Assembly (NCBI RefSeq): GCF_900747795.2
Contig: NC_041395.2
Coordinates: 169,487,031 to 169,551,030, forward strand
Length of the DNA stretch: 64,000 nt
Direction: 5' to 3'
Source of the DNA: Erpetoichthys calabaricus
Taxonomy: Eukaryota; Chordata; Cladistia; Polypteriformes; Polypteridae
Each line of letters starts with the position of its first letter. Position 1 is the first letter of the stretch. A model generated the notes under the pieces. It saw nothing but the letters and a program-made list of their open reading frames with translations, searched no databases and was not told the origin of the DNA. The translations under genes were made by a program, and so were the position numbers. This document shows, one piece after another, positions 23,512 through 36,705 of the stretch.

Positions 23512-23660
23512 TATGTTTAGCTGATATGCTTATTGCAGTTACTGTTTACTTCAGATGCACTTTCTCTTGCATTACCATATTATACTATAGCTGTAGTACC
23601 CTGGAATATTCTTGGTGAATTCTAGTAGGTGTAAAGAAATTAACATTGTAATGCAGTATA

Positions 23661-23766
23661 TACCTAATGTTTATATGTAAATATTTGAGCAATTTTGAAT
23701 TGTGACTGCACAATACCTAATGTTTATATGTAAATATTTGAGCAATTTTGAATTGTGACTGCACAA
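23661..23766. repeat. Perfect 53 bp tandem duplication
   Basis: Units 23661-23713 and 23714-23766 (each starting TACCTAATGTTTATATG) appear identical. No variation was seen, which suggests a recent duplication or an assembly effect. Confidence 0.9.
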
Positions 23767-25190
23767 TTATTTTATACATACCATATTTGTTATGTTCTCA
23801 CTGGACAGTCTGCATAATTTCCATCAGTGACAGTGTCATCTGTATCTTCCTATTGCCATGGAATTACTTTATAACAGTTAATCATAGTGCTGTATGAAAT
23901 AAACAATGATGTTCTGCATATTTCAGCTAGGGTATATAACAACTGTGACACATTATGTATACATTATGAAATAGAAATTGTTCTGACCTAATATGTGTTA
24001 TATCTAACACCAACAAGGGAGCTCAGTTTTGGGACACAATCTGAACCCCCATAGGTCATAGTAAAGGACAGAATGAAAACAAAACAGTGCCATTAAAAAC
24101 AATTCTGCACATCCTCAGTCCAACACACTATGACTACTTTCAGCCAATGAATTACTCAGCAGAACTGAGTCAAGAGACACTACTGGGGCTATACCAACAG
24201 CAATATACCTGCACAATGGCCCCAATGTGACTGCTCTTTTATATCTTGGACCCAGTGAGGAGGTTTTTTCTTCTCCATTTGGATCCTTTGAATCACCCTG
24301 GTATGTACAGTATTTCAGAGAGAGGCTGCTTATTATTATATTATTTATTTAGCTTCTGTAAAAAAAAAAAAAAAAAAAACAGATTTTCCCCTCGTGACAA
24401 AGTGCTCTCTATGACGATGCACTCTGCTTAAAACCTTACAACAAAGTGCCATCACCTCTAGACTTGGTTCTTGTCTTATACTGAAAGCTTCTCAGATAGG
24501 CTATGTCAAGAGTCCATAAGTTTGTTTCTGGAGGGTTGTGGATTTTTTTTTTTTTTTTTCCCAACCTAGTTTCTTAATTAGAACCTAATCATAGTGGATA
24601 ACTTGGCATTTAATTCTGTGGCTTTTATTTTGCCATGTTCAAGGCATTTTTATATTGTAGTGATTTGTCTCTTCCATTGCTTTCCAAATATTTTACCAAA
24701 ACAGACACTCCATGTTGAACTTACACATCTATACCTGGGTCCAAGTTATGTAGAGGGATGCTGGTTCCTTTGTCATTTTTTCAGCGTTAATTGTCAGCTA
24801 GCAAAGATGGTTTAAAACACAGGTTTCAAAGTAAAAGACGCAATTTAGTGTTGGGATTCTTGTCAAAATGAAGTGTTAAAATGTTCCTTGAGCAATAATT
24901 GTTTCAGCACCAAAACAGCCTTCCAGTACCAAACTTAAACACCCCTGGGTTAAGGCTTCCTGTGAACCTTTCATTGAATTAGGCAAATTCAGTAAATGGA
25001 AAGCCTGAAGGTTCTGCCTATGTAGAGTTTTTACCAAACCCAACCTCCAAATAATAAAGACAGCATTTGCTTTTCCTCCTCCATTATATATATATATCTA
25101 TATATATGCAGCTTAACAAAAATGCTGATCAATTACATTCAATTAATCTACCAGTATAAACAAAACTCGGGTCAATGATATTAAAATAAT

Positions 25191-25658
25191 CTACCAGTAA
25201 CTAGTCATAGTCAAACTGACCATAAAATACAGAATTACTTCTTTCCATTTTTCTGCACACTTACAGGACCTTACTGCAGCAGCAGAGAACTGATCTACAA
25301 TGTCTCTTGCTTTGAAATAATAACTTCTGAAAATTACAAGGGATTTTGAAATGGAAACAAGGTTTATGCTGCTATCACACATCAAAGAATTCTTGGATTT
25401 GAAATCTGTGACCTCACACGTTCCTAATTCAATCTGTCCATGTGAAATTCTGGTCAGCATTTTTGATGAACCACCCCGCTCACTGATGTTATACACTGCT
25501 CCATCCACACAAAATGCACTCAAGATAACCTGTAAATTTGTTCGTGAAAATAAAACTCCAAGTAAATATTGCAAGCTTCTGTCACAGCGCTCCAAATATA
25601 ACAAAAGTACCGATATATTGTTTTTGTTATTTTCTACAACGAAACTAGGTGAAAGGTC
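25191..25658 (-). other. Unrecognised minus-strand open frame, possible exon
   Basis: The frame is open for about 155 codons and includes YLLGVLFSRTNLQVILSAFC and SHGQIELGTCEVTDFKSKNS. The composition is protein-like and not that of a known repeat. The reading has no good ATG at its 5' end; the first ATG is internal. Within it, TCCTGTAAGTGT (near 25257-25268 on the minus strand) matches a splice donor, so it may be an internal or first exon rather than a full gene. The CpG-richer DNA just upstream could be a promoter. No family was recognised, and chance openness cannot be excluded. Confidence 0.25.
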
Positions 25659-26480
25659 AGCATTACGTCACAAGAAGTCAAAGTCAAACATAAAAAATGG
25701 TCTTAATCGGAGGCACTATTTAGTGGCGCGTTAACGTGACATTTCTCACCATGAAGCTCATATTTCGTAGATGTTCCGTATCTTTTGGGGGGCCGCATTT
25801 ATTGCATGGCTGCAAACAGAGTTACCTGCTCTCCGAGCTCCTCCACTAACTTCCACCATTATTACGGCCAACGAGAACGACGTGTAACATTACTCTGACC
25901 ACATACCCTTAGCATTATCCATTGCGTGCCTAATACCAATTGACACAACTCTTAACTTTCTCTCTCTTTTGCAATTACACAGCTCTGGGGAACTCTTCCA
26001 TCCGGACGGCTGCGTCACAATTCCCTTTCAGCGCTGCTGAACAGCCAATCGCATGTCACGTTTATGTCACATGGGTCTATTAACGTCTTACCGTATAGTC
26101 AACGAAAGGTCTGTTGTAAGACTGGAGTGGTAGTGGGGGGTTTGACTGATTTTTGTGCACAATGAAAATCAAGACTACACCATCAACTGAAAACTAGTTA
26201 TTATTAATGATGACAAAGAACAATGATATACTCGGTAGAGGCGTTCTTTATCGTTACTGTCGAAATGTCGTTAACTGAGTTGCGCTTCATCGTCTCGGCG
26301 ACCCCTCAGCACCGTTCCCCAGTGCTGGTATATTCCTTTCTTACTGCTTAACTAATATGAGATGGCGATTCATCTTTACAGTACATTCCGAATTGGCATA
26401 GAAAAAAAGACAAATTGGTTTTATTAACCCCCATCCTGTATATATACATTTGAAACAATCAAAATGTAATAATTGTTAAG

Positions 26481-26489
26481 AAAAAAAAA
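26481..26489 (-). terminator. RNA polymerase III T-tract after tRNA-Pro
   Basis: The A-run on the + strand gives a run of about nine T residues on the minus strand just 3' of tRNA-Pro. Confidence 0.7.
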
Positions 26490-26499
26490 CGGAAAACAA

Positions 26500-26571
26500 G
26501 GGCTCGTCCGGGATTTGAACCCGGGACCTCTCGCACCCAAAGCGAGAATCATACCCCTAGACCAACGAGCC
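26500..26571 (-). tRNA. tRNA-Pro (TGG anticodon)
   Basis: On the minus strand this gives a 72 nt cloverleaf. The acceptor stem GGCTCGT pairs with ACGAGCC, and the discriminator is C. The anticodon stem CTCGC/GCGAG encloses TTTGGGT, with anticodon TGG at 26537-26539. The T arm is CCCGG-GTTCAAAT-CCCGG. The sequence agrees with the standard vertebrate tRNA-Pro. A run of nine T residues (minus strand) lies about 11 nt downstream as terminator. Confidence 0.98.
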
Positions 26572-29269
26572 ACTTATGAAAATAATCTACAATATTTTTT
26601 ACATGAGGTATGAAAACGAGTAGTTCGTGCATAAAGTTTTAATATTTTTTAATAGAACTGTTGCATTGCGTCTGTTTCGAAATATGCGGCTTAAAATAAT
26701 TAAAGGCAGCACACCCCTGTGAAATCTCTAATAAACATTCACATATTAAAATTATGTCATCAGTAGTTTTAGGACAGTTTCAAAATTAGACGCAGGGAGA
26801 TAGGCTAGTAAGCTTCAAAACGGCAAACCGGATTTATTTCTTTTGCCACAAACCAGAATAAGGCAACGGGACTGGTTGGGGCTGAACGTTGTCGCTCTTT
26901 TTACATAAGAGCCTAACATTGCTTGCAGCTCTCTGATATCTTGCAACTGTTGTGCGATTATCGGGATGACAACACTAACCAATGCCGTCACTGGAAGCCG
27001 GGAGAAAATAATGTAGTTAATAGTCATTAGTCGCGTTTCCTTTCTTCACTCCCATAGACAAGGCAGCAAGAGGTTTGAAGTAGTAAGTCTTTTGGTGAGC
27101 AATGATGCTTAAGCATGAAGAAGGCGGAAAAAAATCACATTTTATCAAGCCTGGCACTCAATCAAAATGTAGCCCTAAAATCCACAGAAATATGCTGTAT
27201 GAGATAGACGGTGTCTATATGTGTGAGTACCAAGCTAGCTACGCACCTTGCTATGTAACTGAAGCCAAGACAAGCCGCAGTCAGGTGAAATCCACCCTTT
27301 GTTATATGCTGTTTTTCAGAAAAACAAATAGGTAAAATATATTTTCTTCTTCATCTTTTTCTTGCTTTGGAAGCACAGCAAAATTCCATTATGCACATGT
27401 TTTTAAAACACTGGGTTCTTTTTATGTTGAAATAATAATAATGAATGCATATGTATTTTTTTGAGCTATTACTCAAGAAGGAACCGTAACCGGAAATAAA
27501 ACATGTGACTCGGCATTCAAACACAATTATGTGTATCACTAACACTATTATGCATATCTCTAAAATCAGATTAGAACTCACGAAAATCATCACAATGCGC
27601 AAACATCAATACATATAGTCGGTATCATCAATACATTTTATCCAGAGACCAACATCAGAAATGCGCCTCAACAATATTAAAGCTCTGGCGCCAGATCCAT
27701 CATTTATCTTTATCATAAACGGACACTTTCATGCAATAGTCATGCCCACAAAAATGAACCTAATACTCCTATTACTCAAGACCTTTCCTTATACAATATT
27801 TAATTTTGTTATTTTTTTGCCTATTCGAAAGGAAGCCGAAGCCAACATCATGCATTATCTGCGTGATTTACAATTGTATATGAGTTGCTGAAGTAGAAAG
27901 AAAGTGCATTGATTTTTTAATTTTAAGACTGTTATATGTCTGCAATCAGAAAAGTTGATTTTTGTCAACCCCTTTTTTATTAGAATGGTACAGATGATTT
28001 GTTGTTTGCTGCTTTACTTTCATTTATTTAAGTATGTCTTTCTGTTCAGAATATATTCCCCAAAAATGGGTAATAAACATTTCAAAACTACATTTAGTTT
28101 TCATGTTATCTTTCAAAGAAGTAAACCTTAGAGCTTTGCTTAGCTAATTTAATTCAACACAGATTACAATTGGCTCAAGTGGTGGTACAATCAAAGTATA
28201 TACCATTGGAGCAGTCACACTCCTATGCAGTATCTCACAATTATAATCTTATATTGGTTCATTCTATCCTTTACAATGTTTACATGTTGTCATGTATGTG
28301 CATCTGAGGGACATCTCAAAACTCATCACAGATATTTAATACCCCTCTGGGGTAAGAGATGGCGCTACCTCTAGCAGACGTGTCTCTTTCTTCTTTAGCC
28401 CAGAGAAGACACCCCATGAAGATACTAACTACTACCTTTCGCCTGGACCAGTATAAAAGAGAGACACCCCCAAATGTCGGCATCTCATTTGAACCCAAAC
28501 TTTTAAAAAGCTTGGAGCTCCCAAGATCGTTTTTGTTTCAATTTTTGTTTATTACAGTGCCATCGAGCGCCTATTCACTTTGGACTCTACAAGAATAAAG
28601 GGGGAAACCTGGTTGGCATCCCAACACTTTGCAAGGGCTAAGAATCTTTCTTCCACCTGTCCACAATGTACACTGCAAACATTTTTGTTTAAAACCATGT
28701 TTTTAAACATTTCAGAAATGAGTACACAGGTCAGTGCACATTTTATGTCAGAAAACACCGGTCAATGAAGATTTTGCATCCTGAACAATTTTTGATGTAT
28801 CTTATGGATTTTGACCTGCTGATCACATTTATATTTTCCTATCATGTGCCAATTTATTTGCTATTGTATATTTTTGTGAATTCCTCTTATGCAGTTGCAC
28901 AAGTATACAAATACAGTGCAACAATTACAACTGGAAAATCTGTGGTGATCTAAAAGCAGTGGCACTGCTACTCGGAATGCAACTCAGATACAAATGTACT
29001 ATTGTTGAGAATTCTCTTAACAGCTACAGAGGACCAAACTATGTCCACCTGGTTGACAACAGGCCTCAAACATAAAAAGTCATGAAGTGCAACATGTGGC
29101 TAAAGAATAATTTTCTGCATTGACACTTGCACTTCATCCATGTTATCTTGGAACATTCAGTGAAGAGCAATATGGAGCAAGCAAAATTTATCAATGTTGG
29201 CAGACTATTGTTGGACACTGAAACGATAAATATCAGATGTTGTGTACAAACAAAAGGAAAAGAAAAATA
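26572..29269. other. Intergenic; isolated promoter-like motif at 28.45 kb
   Basis: Mostly AT-rich without genes. Around 28320-28620 a G+C-richer block has a TATAAAAGAG motif near 28452 and an AATAAAG motif near 28593. This spacing is seen in promoter-plus-polyadenylation units such as solo long terminal repeats, but no termini were identified. Confidence 0.3.
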
Positions 29270-29388
29270 TTTTTAGCTCAATCAATTGATGAGCGCCTTG
29301 TCCAGAAGTTATTGCTGGCATAGGCACCAGAGGCCTTGTGGCCCTGCCCTGGATAGACAGGTTAGGAAAATGGGTAGATGGATGAATT
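29270..29388 (+). mobile_element. Old V-SINE 3' fragment
   Basis: Diverged SINE end with GCCCTGGATAGACAGGTTAGG and GGGTAGATGGATGA. Only the 3' third is recognisable. Confidence 0.55.
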
Positions 29389-31006
29389 GACACAATGTGT
29401 TAGCATCATTAAACGCTAAATTTAATAAAAGTTAATTTTATGTTTCTCCAAATTTTTACTTGATTCAGTCAATCTGAAATTATAATTATAGTCAAAAAAA
29501 ATGTAAGAAGCAAAACTTTAGAAAAAAAACTGTTGTCCAGTAATTTTTGCTTTGCGCCCTCCCTCCTCATAACCTATCGTCTATGGGGGAAGAGCAAAAG
29601 CTTTAGAATTGTCAACAATTTCGATCTCCAGTTTTTGAAAAATCTCGACAATTTAGGATCCCCTGATTCCGAAAAAATCGATATCACAATGATGGGTGTG
29701 TCTGTGTGTTAAAGTTTATTAAGGATGGTCTAGAGCTAAAACATCTGGACAGAAAAATACCAAACTCAAAACTTAAGCCTGTTATGAGATGACAATGTGC
29801 CGATTAGTTTTTGAGCCAAATCGTACAAGAGAAAGAGGCCCTCTAGAGGAACCCTCAAATACTGTAATTCTGCAATTTATTATTAATTTTTCTCCTCAAT
29901 TGCTATTGTAATTACCTATTATGATCAGAAAGATCAGCATCAGGTTGGTAAATAATTACTGAAATGTTAAAGAATACCTCGGGTAACTTGGTTCTTAGGT
30001 TTAAAGTGGATGTCAAAAGGGCTCATACTGGGGCCATATGGTGTCAAATAATTTACATTTCTAAACAGAACTACACTTTGAAAAGTAAATTGTCTAAATG
30101 AGCAAGTCATTAAAAGTATTTCAAACTTTGCTGTCTGTTTTCCATGCAGATCTGAAACAAGTTGTGATTTTATTAGTATTAATGATTTAGTATATATTCT
30201 TTCTGCATGTAAAATACTGGGCAATAAATACAGTATGATCAACTGTATTTATTATTCTTTGCTTAACACTGATCACACTTGCAGATTATTTCATGATGCA
30301 AGATCAGTAGTGGGCAAGACATTATTCATTTGTAAGATGTATTTTATAATACACAAAATAATTGATTGCACATCATTTATCTTTAAATGCTTTCTTTGGA
30401 CAAACAGTGCTCCCCTGTGAAGATGTGGGTTCTGCTCCAGGCTCCCATCTCCATTTTGGGAGCTCTTGAACCCGACACCGTCAGTAATGTAACCAGATGA
30501 GCTAGACAGTGAAGACATCATGACGCTAGGGAATGGTGCAAAATGCTTTAATTAAAAACAACAAAATCAACACAGTGTCCAAATAAATAATGCAGTGCAA
30601 TCAAAACATTATTAAATAAATAATCCAATAAAAAGGTCAAAATCACAGGCATCAAAACAAGGCTAAAACGAGATTAAAATCCTGCTGCAGCACTGGGGTC
30701 ACACCAGCCAAGCTCCCAGTCTCTCCAGCTCTTTCAAGATATGCTCAGTGGGCGAGACTTCAGCCACCACGGTCCTCACATTACTGACCATTGTCCTGGC
30801 TGCCTCCGCCGGCATCTGCCTGACCTCTTGGGGTCGGTTGTCCTCCTGTCTTCCTTCTCATACTCGAAGTTGTCCCTCTGATCCCTACGACAGACTTGTA
30901 ACCGATCATACCCACTCTTCTATTAACTTAGTGGGTATAATCCTGTCCCACAAGCGCCGATCATTCGCTTCATCTGGGACCCCGACCGCTCTGAAAAGCC
31001 CTAGGC
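29389..31006. other. Intergenic; G+C-richer host of the hAT element
   Basis: 29.4-30.4 kb is AT-rich without features. About 30420-30998, continuing at 31576-31700, is a more G+C-rich block interrupted by the hAT element. It may be an older dispersed repeat, but its ends and family were not found. An open frame of 110 codons at 30748-31080 crosses into the hAT element and is not a gene. Confidence 0.3.
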
Positions 31007-31567
31007 CAGGGGTAGGCAACGTTGGTCCTGGTGAGCCGCAGTATGTGCAGGTTTTTGTTCCAACCCAGTTCCTTAACTAGAACTCAATTATTGCTGATGA
31101 AACACATATTGCTTAAGTGACATTTTGATGCTTCATTTTAGTGGTCTCGCTTGTTAAGGTTCTCCAACCTTAATTGCTTATTTCAATCTTAAACTGCTGC
31201 ATTCAGTGTTTTAATTGCTCCTTATTAGCAATAAGATGTAAAAGACAAAGCAGCCAGCAGTTCTCCAGCTAGCTTTTTTCCAATTACATCTGTGTGTGTT
31301 CATCATGCACGGTTTGATTTAATAAAACACTTAATAGAAAAATGTGACAGACTGAAAATGATCTGTTTTAGGCTTCATATCATTTGGATGATATCTTTGG
31401 AAAGGAAAAAAATCTACGATATAAGAGCCTTACATTGCACAGACTAACAAGCCATAAAATTAAATAAGGTCTGAGATTAGCAATGATTGGTTTCTAATTA
31501 AGCAATTGGGTTGGAATGAAAACCTGTAGCCACTGCGGCTCACCAGGACCGACGTTGCCTACCCCTG
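31007..31567. mobile_element. hAT-type non-autonomous transposon, 561 bp
   Basis: Terminal inverted repeats of about 35 bp begin CAGGGGTAGGCAACGTTGGT and end in its complement. They differ at about one position. A perfect 8 bp duplication CCCTAGGC lies at 30999-31006 and 31568-31575. The interior is AT-rich and non-coding. The TIR differs from that of the 3794 and 35340 MITEs, so this is a separate hAT family. Confidence 0.95.
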
Positions 31568-31575
31568 CCCTAGGC

Positions 31576-33689
31576 TTCAATTACGGAGGCAGACAATTCC
31601 TTACCTGTTCACAGAAGCGAGGAAATGCCCACCTCATGTAGCGTCCAGGAAAACACTCTGGCCACACGACCACGCCCCCTCTTTAATCCGCGAGTGCAGC
31701 TATTATTTATTCAAAAACTGGGCTTTCATTCTGAGCCATGGACCCAGTATATCACATCCCCACTGTAAGCCTTGTGTATTTTAAGTGGGAAAGCTACAAT
31801 CATCCACTCCTTTGTTTATAAAAAGCATAACACCTCATTTACAACAATTGAAAGAATTTCTGTACCTCTGTCCCACTAAAAGTTAAAAAATAAACTTATA
31901 TAATGCCGCTTTCTAATACTGTACTATCCATTTCTACAACATAAATCTCAAACATTAGATTTCAATCTGTGTGAACATCACCTTGCCCGTATCCTCAAGG
32001 ATGTCTTACCTGTGCATGTACTGTATGCCTATAACTGTCACTGTGTGAAACTTAGATTTTTCACAGACCTCACAGAAAGAATTCAGTAAACTGAGCAACT
32101 CAACTAAAGCAATTATTAAATCAGTTTGCAAAATGTTTTCTTTTCATAATGTTTCACCATAGGACTCAGATTCTTTCCCAAGAAGAGACAGCAAAAACAG
32201 ATATTTGCCAGCACATTTTTAGATTCATCTGCCAACTACTTGAGCATAGGAAAGGCGCTAATATATAAATAAAGGCGCTAATATAATTGTAATAAATACA
32301 ATGTTGTATTATTACTATTATTATTACTTTTAGGCTTCATCATAAGATGAAATCAGGTTTTGAATCATTTCAATACCAGGTGAAGTTTTAATAAATATAT
32401 ATAGTTATTTAATAAATATCTTTAGCACTCCCCAAAAATCAATGAGGCTTTTCCACTTTCTCTGTAATAAACCTGTAGGATATGAATCTGCTTAATGACT
32501 TCATTTTAACATTTTCTGGACATTGATGCATACTGTAAATAAGTTCAACTTCTTCACTTATCATTCAAAAAGGATTTCTATTCATTTTGGGATTGGTAGA
32601 AGAAATTGCTGAGGTGGTTTAGATTTACAACCAGTAGAATGCTCTTTTATTATCAAGGGTGAACAAACATTTTGTTCTATTTCAGCTGGATAGAAATATA
32701 GTAATGATTTTTAGGGTAACTGAGATCACCTAACATGGATTTAATGTGTACCAGTTTATTATAACTGTAAAAACTTAAACAGTAGGGACTTGTGTCTCCT
32801 GACTCTACTTAAGTATGTTGCTTTGTACATCCTTTCTGTGCAATTGTTCATATTGCAATCAAATTCCGCTTACCCAGCTCAGAGTAGTGGGCAGCCAGTG
32901 CTTGTAAACTGCTTCTGTAATACAGAGTACTGGGAATACTAAGCCCTCAAACTGATGTATGTGCTAAAACCATTAACTGATGGACTGAATGTAACCCAGT
33001 ACCTCTCTAATAGCCTATTGTCTTTTACTACTCAAAAGAGGCTGTCAAAACTCGGGAGTAAGTGCTGAAGAAGAACAAAGCCAGGTAGCTCTCTGATATG
33101 GGATTTTCACTATGCAAATACAGTACTTTTTCATTTAATATACTGTAGGTAGGTCAACCAGAATCTCCTGCAACCAGCTCATACTGGGACAGTTTTTAAA
33201 AATGTTTTAATTCTCTTCTACAGTTAATTCAAATGCTAATATCAGAATGCTAACATTAGTTGCTACAATTCCACTTTTGAGGATTTGTTTTTTTATGTTT
33301 CTTTTATTAGTTGAGCTGAAATTTTCTGATTTTGCTTTTTTTTTTCTTGTTTCTCCTTCTCCTCTCAGTAGCACAACACGGTTTCTCATATTTTCCCAAA
33401 TCATTTAAGAGTGTCATGAGTCGCCAGTCACCACAGGAGGGCATAACAGCGTCTGCTAGTGGCTCAGATAAACTAAGAATTGGCAACAGTTTTTGAGGCC
33501 TTATATCACCCTTACCTCCACCACCTCGTGTGGTGCCGTGGTCCTCTTATTTTAAAGGTGACAATAAGTATGGATACACACCTGCTCAATCAAAGGCAGT
33601 TAGACAAAAAGCAAAATGAATAATAAAGTCTTGTCTTGAATTATTGAAACAATAAAATCCTCCGTCTTTATCTATTGCTAACCTACCTA
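31576..33689. other. Intergenic, short duplicated LINE-tail motif
   Basis: A GGCGCTAATAT motif occurs twice at 32256-32286, near (TTA)n, probably the end of an old L2-type LINE. No genes seen. Confidence 0.35.
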
Positions 33690-34118
33690 TTCAAAGTAAT
33701 GGTTCTTTAATGACACTGTATTGTTCTTAACCATGTTGTGTGGTTTCTCATAGCTCCGTTGCTTGACCAAGCACCATTTTATTCTGGGATGGGTTCTTTG
33801 CATACAAATTTGGTTCTTTGTGCTTTGAAAAACTTCCTAATATATAAGAAAAAAAAAAATCTTTGCTTGCAGGACACTAACATAAGAAAACCTGGACATA
33901 GCCTGTGTTACTGGATGTATGCGGCAAGACCCATTGGTATTTCACAAATCTGTTACCATCTGTTTGTGGTTATTTACTGCGTGGAGCCTGTTGACATCTA
34001 AATAAATAAATGTTCTTTCTGGAAACTTTATGTGGATGGGTCTTTTGGGAACCCAAAATAGTTCCCCTATGATACAGTATATCACTGTAAAACTGCTCTG
34101 GCATTTTTTTTAAGAGTG
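33690..34118 (+). mobile_element. MITE copy 1 (CACTCTTAAAAATA family)
   Basis: About 430 bp, non-coding, and homologous throughout to 46390-46818: GGTTCTTTGTGCTTTGAAAA, CATAGCCTGTGTTACTGGAT and TTATGTGGATGGGTCTTTTG. The right end TTTTAAGAGTG|TA is kept. The left end is degraded. Confidence 0.8.
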
Positions 34119-35132
34119 TAAGAATGCTGCTCTCCTCCATTACAACTAAGACTTCAAAGTCTCCTCTGACTGAGTTGTGTATCTTCATTTTAATTATGTA
34201 TTTATTTATTAGCAGGTTCACCCCTCCTCCCTCATATCATTTACACATATAATTCCCGATTTTCCATCAAAAATGAAACAGTGGGGGCTCCTGTATCCTT
34301 GTGTGTACCCACCTTTGCCAAAGTCTTGAGTTTTACTTTGCTAATGAAACCTCATCTCACTACGCAGGAATCCATAATGGAATGCACATTAATAATGATG
34401 AGCTTTAGCTTTATATCTTCAGTTTACGCCTTACCCACACAACTGCATGACTCCCAGTGGTTCATTAAACACCTTCATTGAATGTCTTCATACCTCCATG
34501 TCTGCATATTTCAAAAGCACGTTAACTTTGGCTCTTATCTCCCTCTATAGATATTGGCTTTCATCCACACATGCACTTCTTGTTGATGAATTTTACAGTC
34601 TTAGACTGTACTAAAGATATTTAGAATTAACCATTTTAGACACAAGCTGCATGTTTTAAGCTTTGTAAATGTATCATAGACATTTAATATTTATTTCCAA
34701 CAAAAAGAAATAATTTGCTTTATTGTGGTTTCAGTACTAGATTCATTATTTTAGTCTATAAATTTTGACTCGCCTACCAGGTTGTAACCCAGGCCCACAC
34801 TCTTTTCATTTTCTAGTCTCTCTTCTAGTTATTTTCTAACCCTAACTATTCAACAAACTGTTAAATCATATCAAGGCAAGTCATCAATATTTCTGGAAGC
34901 ATCACTGATAGTTGAGCTATAATTTAAAACAATTTTAAAATGTTATTGCTTCACTAGACATGAGTCATTCTCTGTTTCAAAGGTTTATTATTCACTTGAA
35001 ATGATCTTATGCGGGAGTGCTTACGCTATTTGGTCAGATTCCTGACCCTCACACCTATATGAGCTTGCTGGACTTCCCATTCCCACCATGGCCATCAGGA
35101 GTTCACCTCCTCTCCCCTTTGGGACTTCAACA
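34119..35132. other. AT-rich intergenic sequence
   Basis: No gene or repeat recognised. Confidence 0.4.
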
Positions 35133-36693
35133 ACCTACAATCTTCTGTGAAGGCTATCTGCAAGATATTTGAGTGTGTCTGTGAGAATTTGTGCCCATTC
35201 AGCTGAAAGAGCATTTGTGACATCAGATACTGATGTTTGACCCAAGTCCAATTGCCGTTCAAATTCATCTCGAAGTGTTCCAGTAGGGTTGCAATCAGGG
35301 CTATGTAGTGTCGGTGCTAGGTTATTTTGCATCCTAGATCAGCGTTTCTCAACCTTTAAGTATCTGCAACCTGAATTTTCATAACAGGAGCCCACTAATA
35401 CCAATTTGTTCTTTTTTAATTAATAATATATCATAGATGCATATTTTATTATACCTACTTAACTTTTATCGACATTTATCTAACTCTATATTTATTTTTC
35501 TAGTATTAGAGTGTTGTTTAAGTTAATTTGTTTTGGTTTCAATAGATGTATTTTTCATATTTTCAACTTTGCGCCCCCCCTTTTTGTTACTTCGTGCCCC
35601 CCTAGGGGGGCCTGCCCCACATATTGAGAACCACTGTCCTAGACCAAGCTTATTAGTGCGCCAACTGACTGTTTGTTAGCTAACTTGTTTGGATGAGTTT
35701 TTCCCCTACTTATGATCTGTGCCCTAGATAATGCCTAATTGGCATGAATGGTAGCGCTGGCCCTGTGGCTATGTGAAAGCCACTCAAGTACCTCCACACC
35801 AGACTATTAAAACCATGTTTTTATGGACCTGGCATTGTGCAAAGAGGCACAGTCATGCTGGAACAGAAAAGGGCCTTCCCCACACTGTCACCACAAAGCT
35901 GGAAATATACAATTATCTAAAATGGCTTTGAATGCTGTGGCAGAAAAATAACCTTCACTGGATCCAAGAGGCCTAACCGAAACACTGAAAATCAGCCCCA
36001 GGCCATTATTCCTCCTTCATCAAACTCTACAGTATGGAAGATAGTATCCTCCTGGCCAGTGCTAGTCAATGCACATTGCTCTAGGCATGGTGGACAGACA
36101 TGTCATCCCTCGTTGTCCATGACAAGTACAGTCATTATTACTGGGGGTGGGGGCTGGGGGTCTTCTCTTAAAAATAAAAATATGGCACCCTAGGCAGCTG
36201 CCTATGTCACCTACTGGATTGACTCCTCCTGGTATCTGACAAACCCAGATTTATCCTTCAAACTACCAGATAGTTGAGCATGATTCATCACTCAAGAGAT
36301 GCTCCAGCTGATGCTTTCATGGTGCATAATGATCTTAGGCTTGTATGTATCTGCTTAGCCATATAATCCCATTTCATGAAGCTTAGTACTTGTTCATGAA
36401 GGCAAAGTTCTTGTTCTGATGTTCCTTCCAGAGGCAGTGTGAAACTTTCTTGTGAGTACTGCAACAAAAGCTAGGTGATTTTTGCTTGCTTTGTGCTTCA
36501 GCAATTGATGGCCCAGATCTATTAGTTTGTGTAGTCTACTGCTTCATGGCTGAGGTGCTGTTGCTCCCAGATACTTCCACTTGCCAATAATGGCATTTGC
36601 AGATCTAGCAGAGCAGCAATTTCACATATTGGCTTGTTACAAAGATGGCATCCTATGACCGTTTCACATTTAAAGTATCTGAGCTCTTTAGTG
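35133..36693 (-). pseudogene. Decayed Tc1-like transposase
   Basis: The minus strand starts with MGRTKELRYFKCETVIGCHL at 36693, the N-terminal helix-turn-helix of a Tc1 transposase. Scattered internal pieces follow, and it ends with LRDEFERQLDLG...ALSAEWAQIL, the C-terminal region seen in Tc1 proteins. Frameshifts, stops and losses occur throughout, and the catalytic motifs are not readable in one frame. It is interrupted by a hAT MITE (35340-35636). Another MITE begins 12 bp upstream of its ATG. It belongs to a different Tc1 lineage from the intact copy at 61331. Confidence 0.75.
35340..35636. mobile_element. hAT-type MITE inside the dead Tc1
   Basis: 297 bp. Its ends, CAGCGTTTCTCAACC and TTGAGAACCACTG, match the 3794-4035 copy in reverse orientation. 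The 8 bp duplication is TCCTAGAT / TCCTAGAC (35332-35339 and 35637-35644), one mismatch. Confidence 0.9.
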
Positions 36694-36705
36694 CGACCCA
36701 TTCTA

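Larger units (their letters stand above)
23767..26499. other. Intergenic; homopolymers and promoter-like CpG stretch
   Basis: Contains a long A-run near 24361-24379 and a T-run near 24544-24560, probably decayed retroposon tails. From about 25650 to 26350 the sequence becomes richer in CpG, directly upstream (minus-strand sense) of the open frame at 25191-25658. Nothing else is recognised. Confidence 0.35.

Noticed and set aside
28320-28620. Possible solo long terminal repeat (TATA-like and polyadenylation-like motifs)
   Set aside because: Ends were not found and the two motifs alone are weak evidence.
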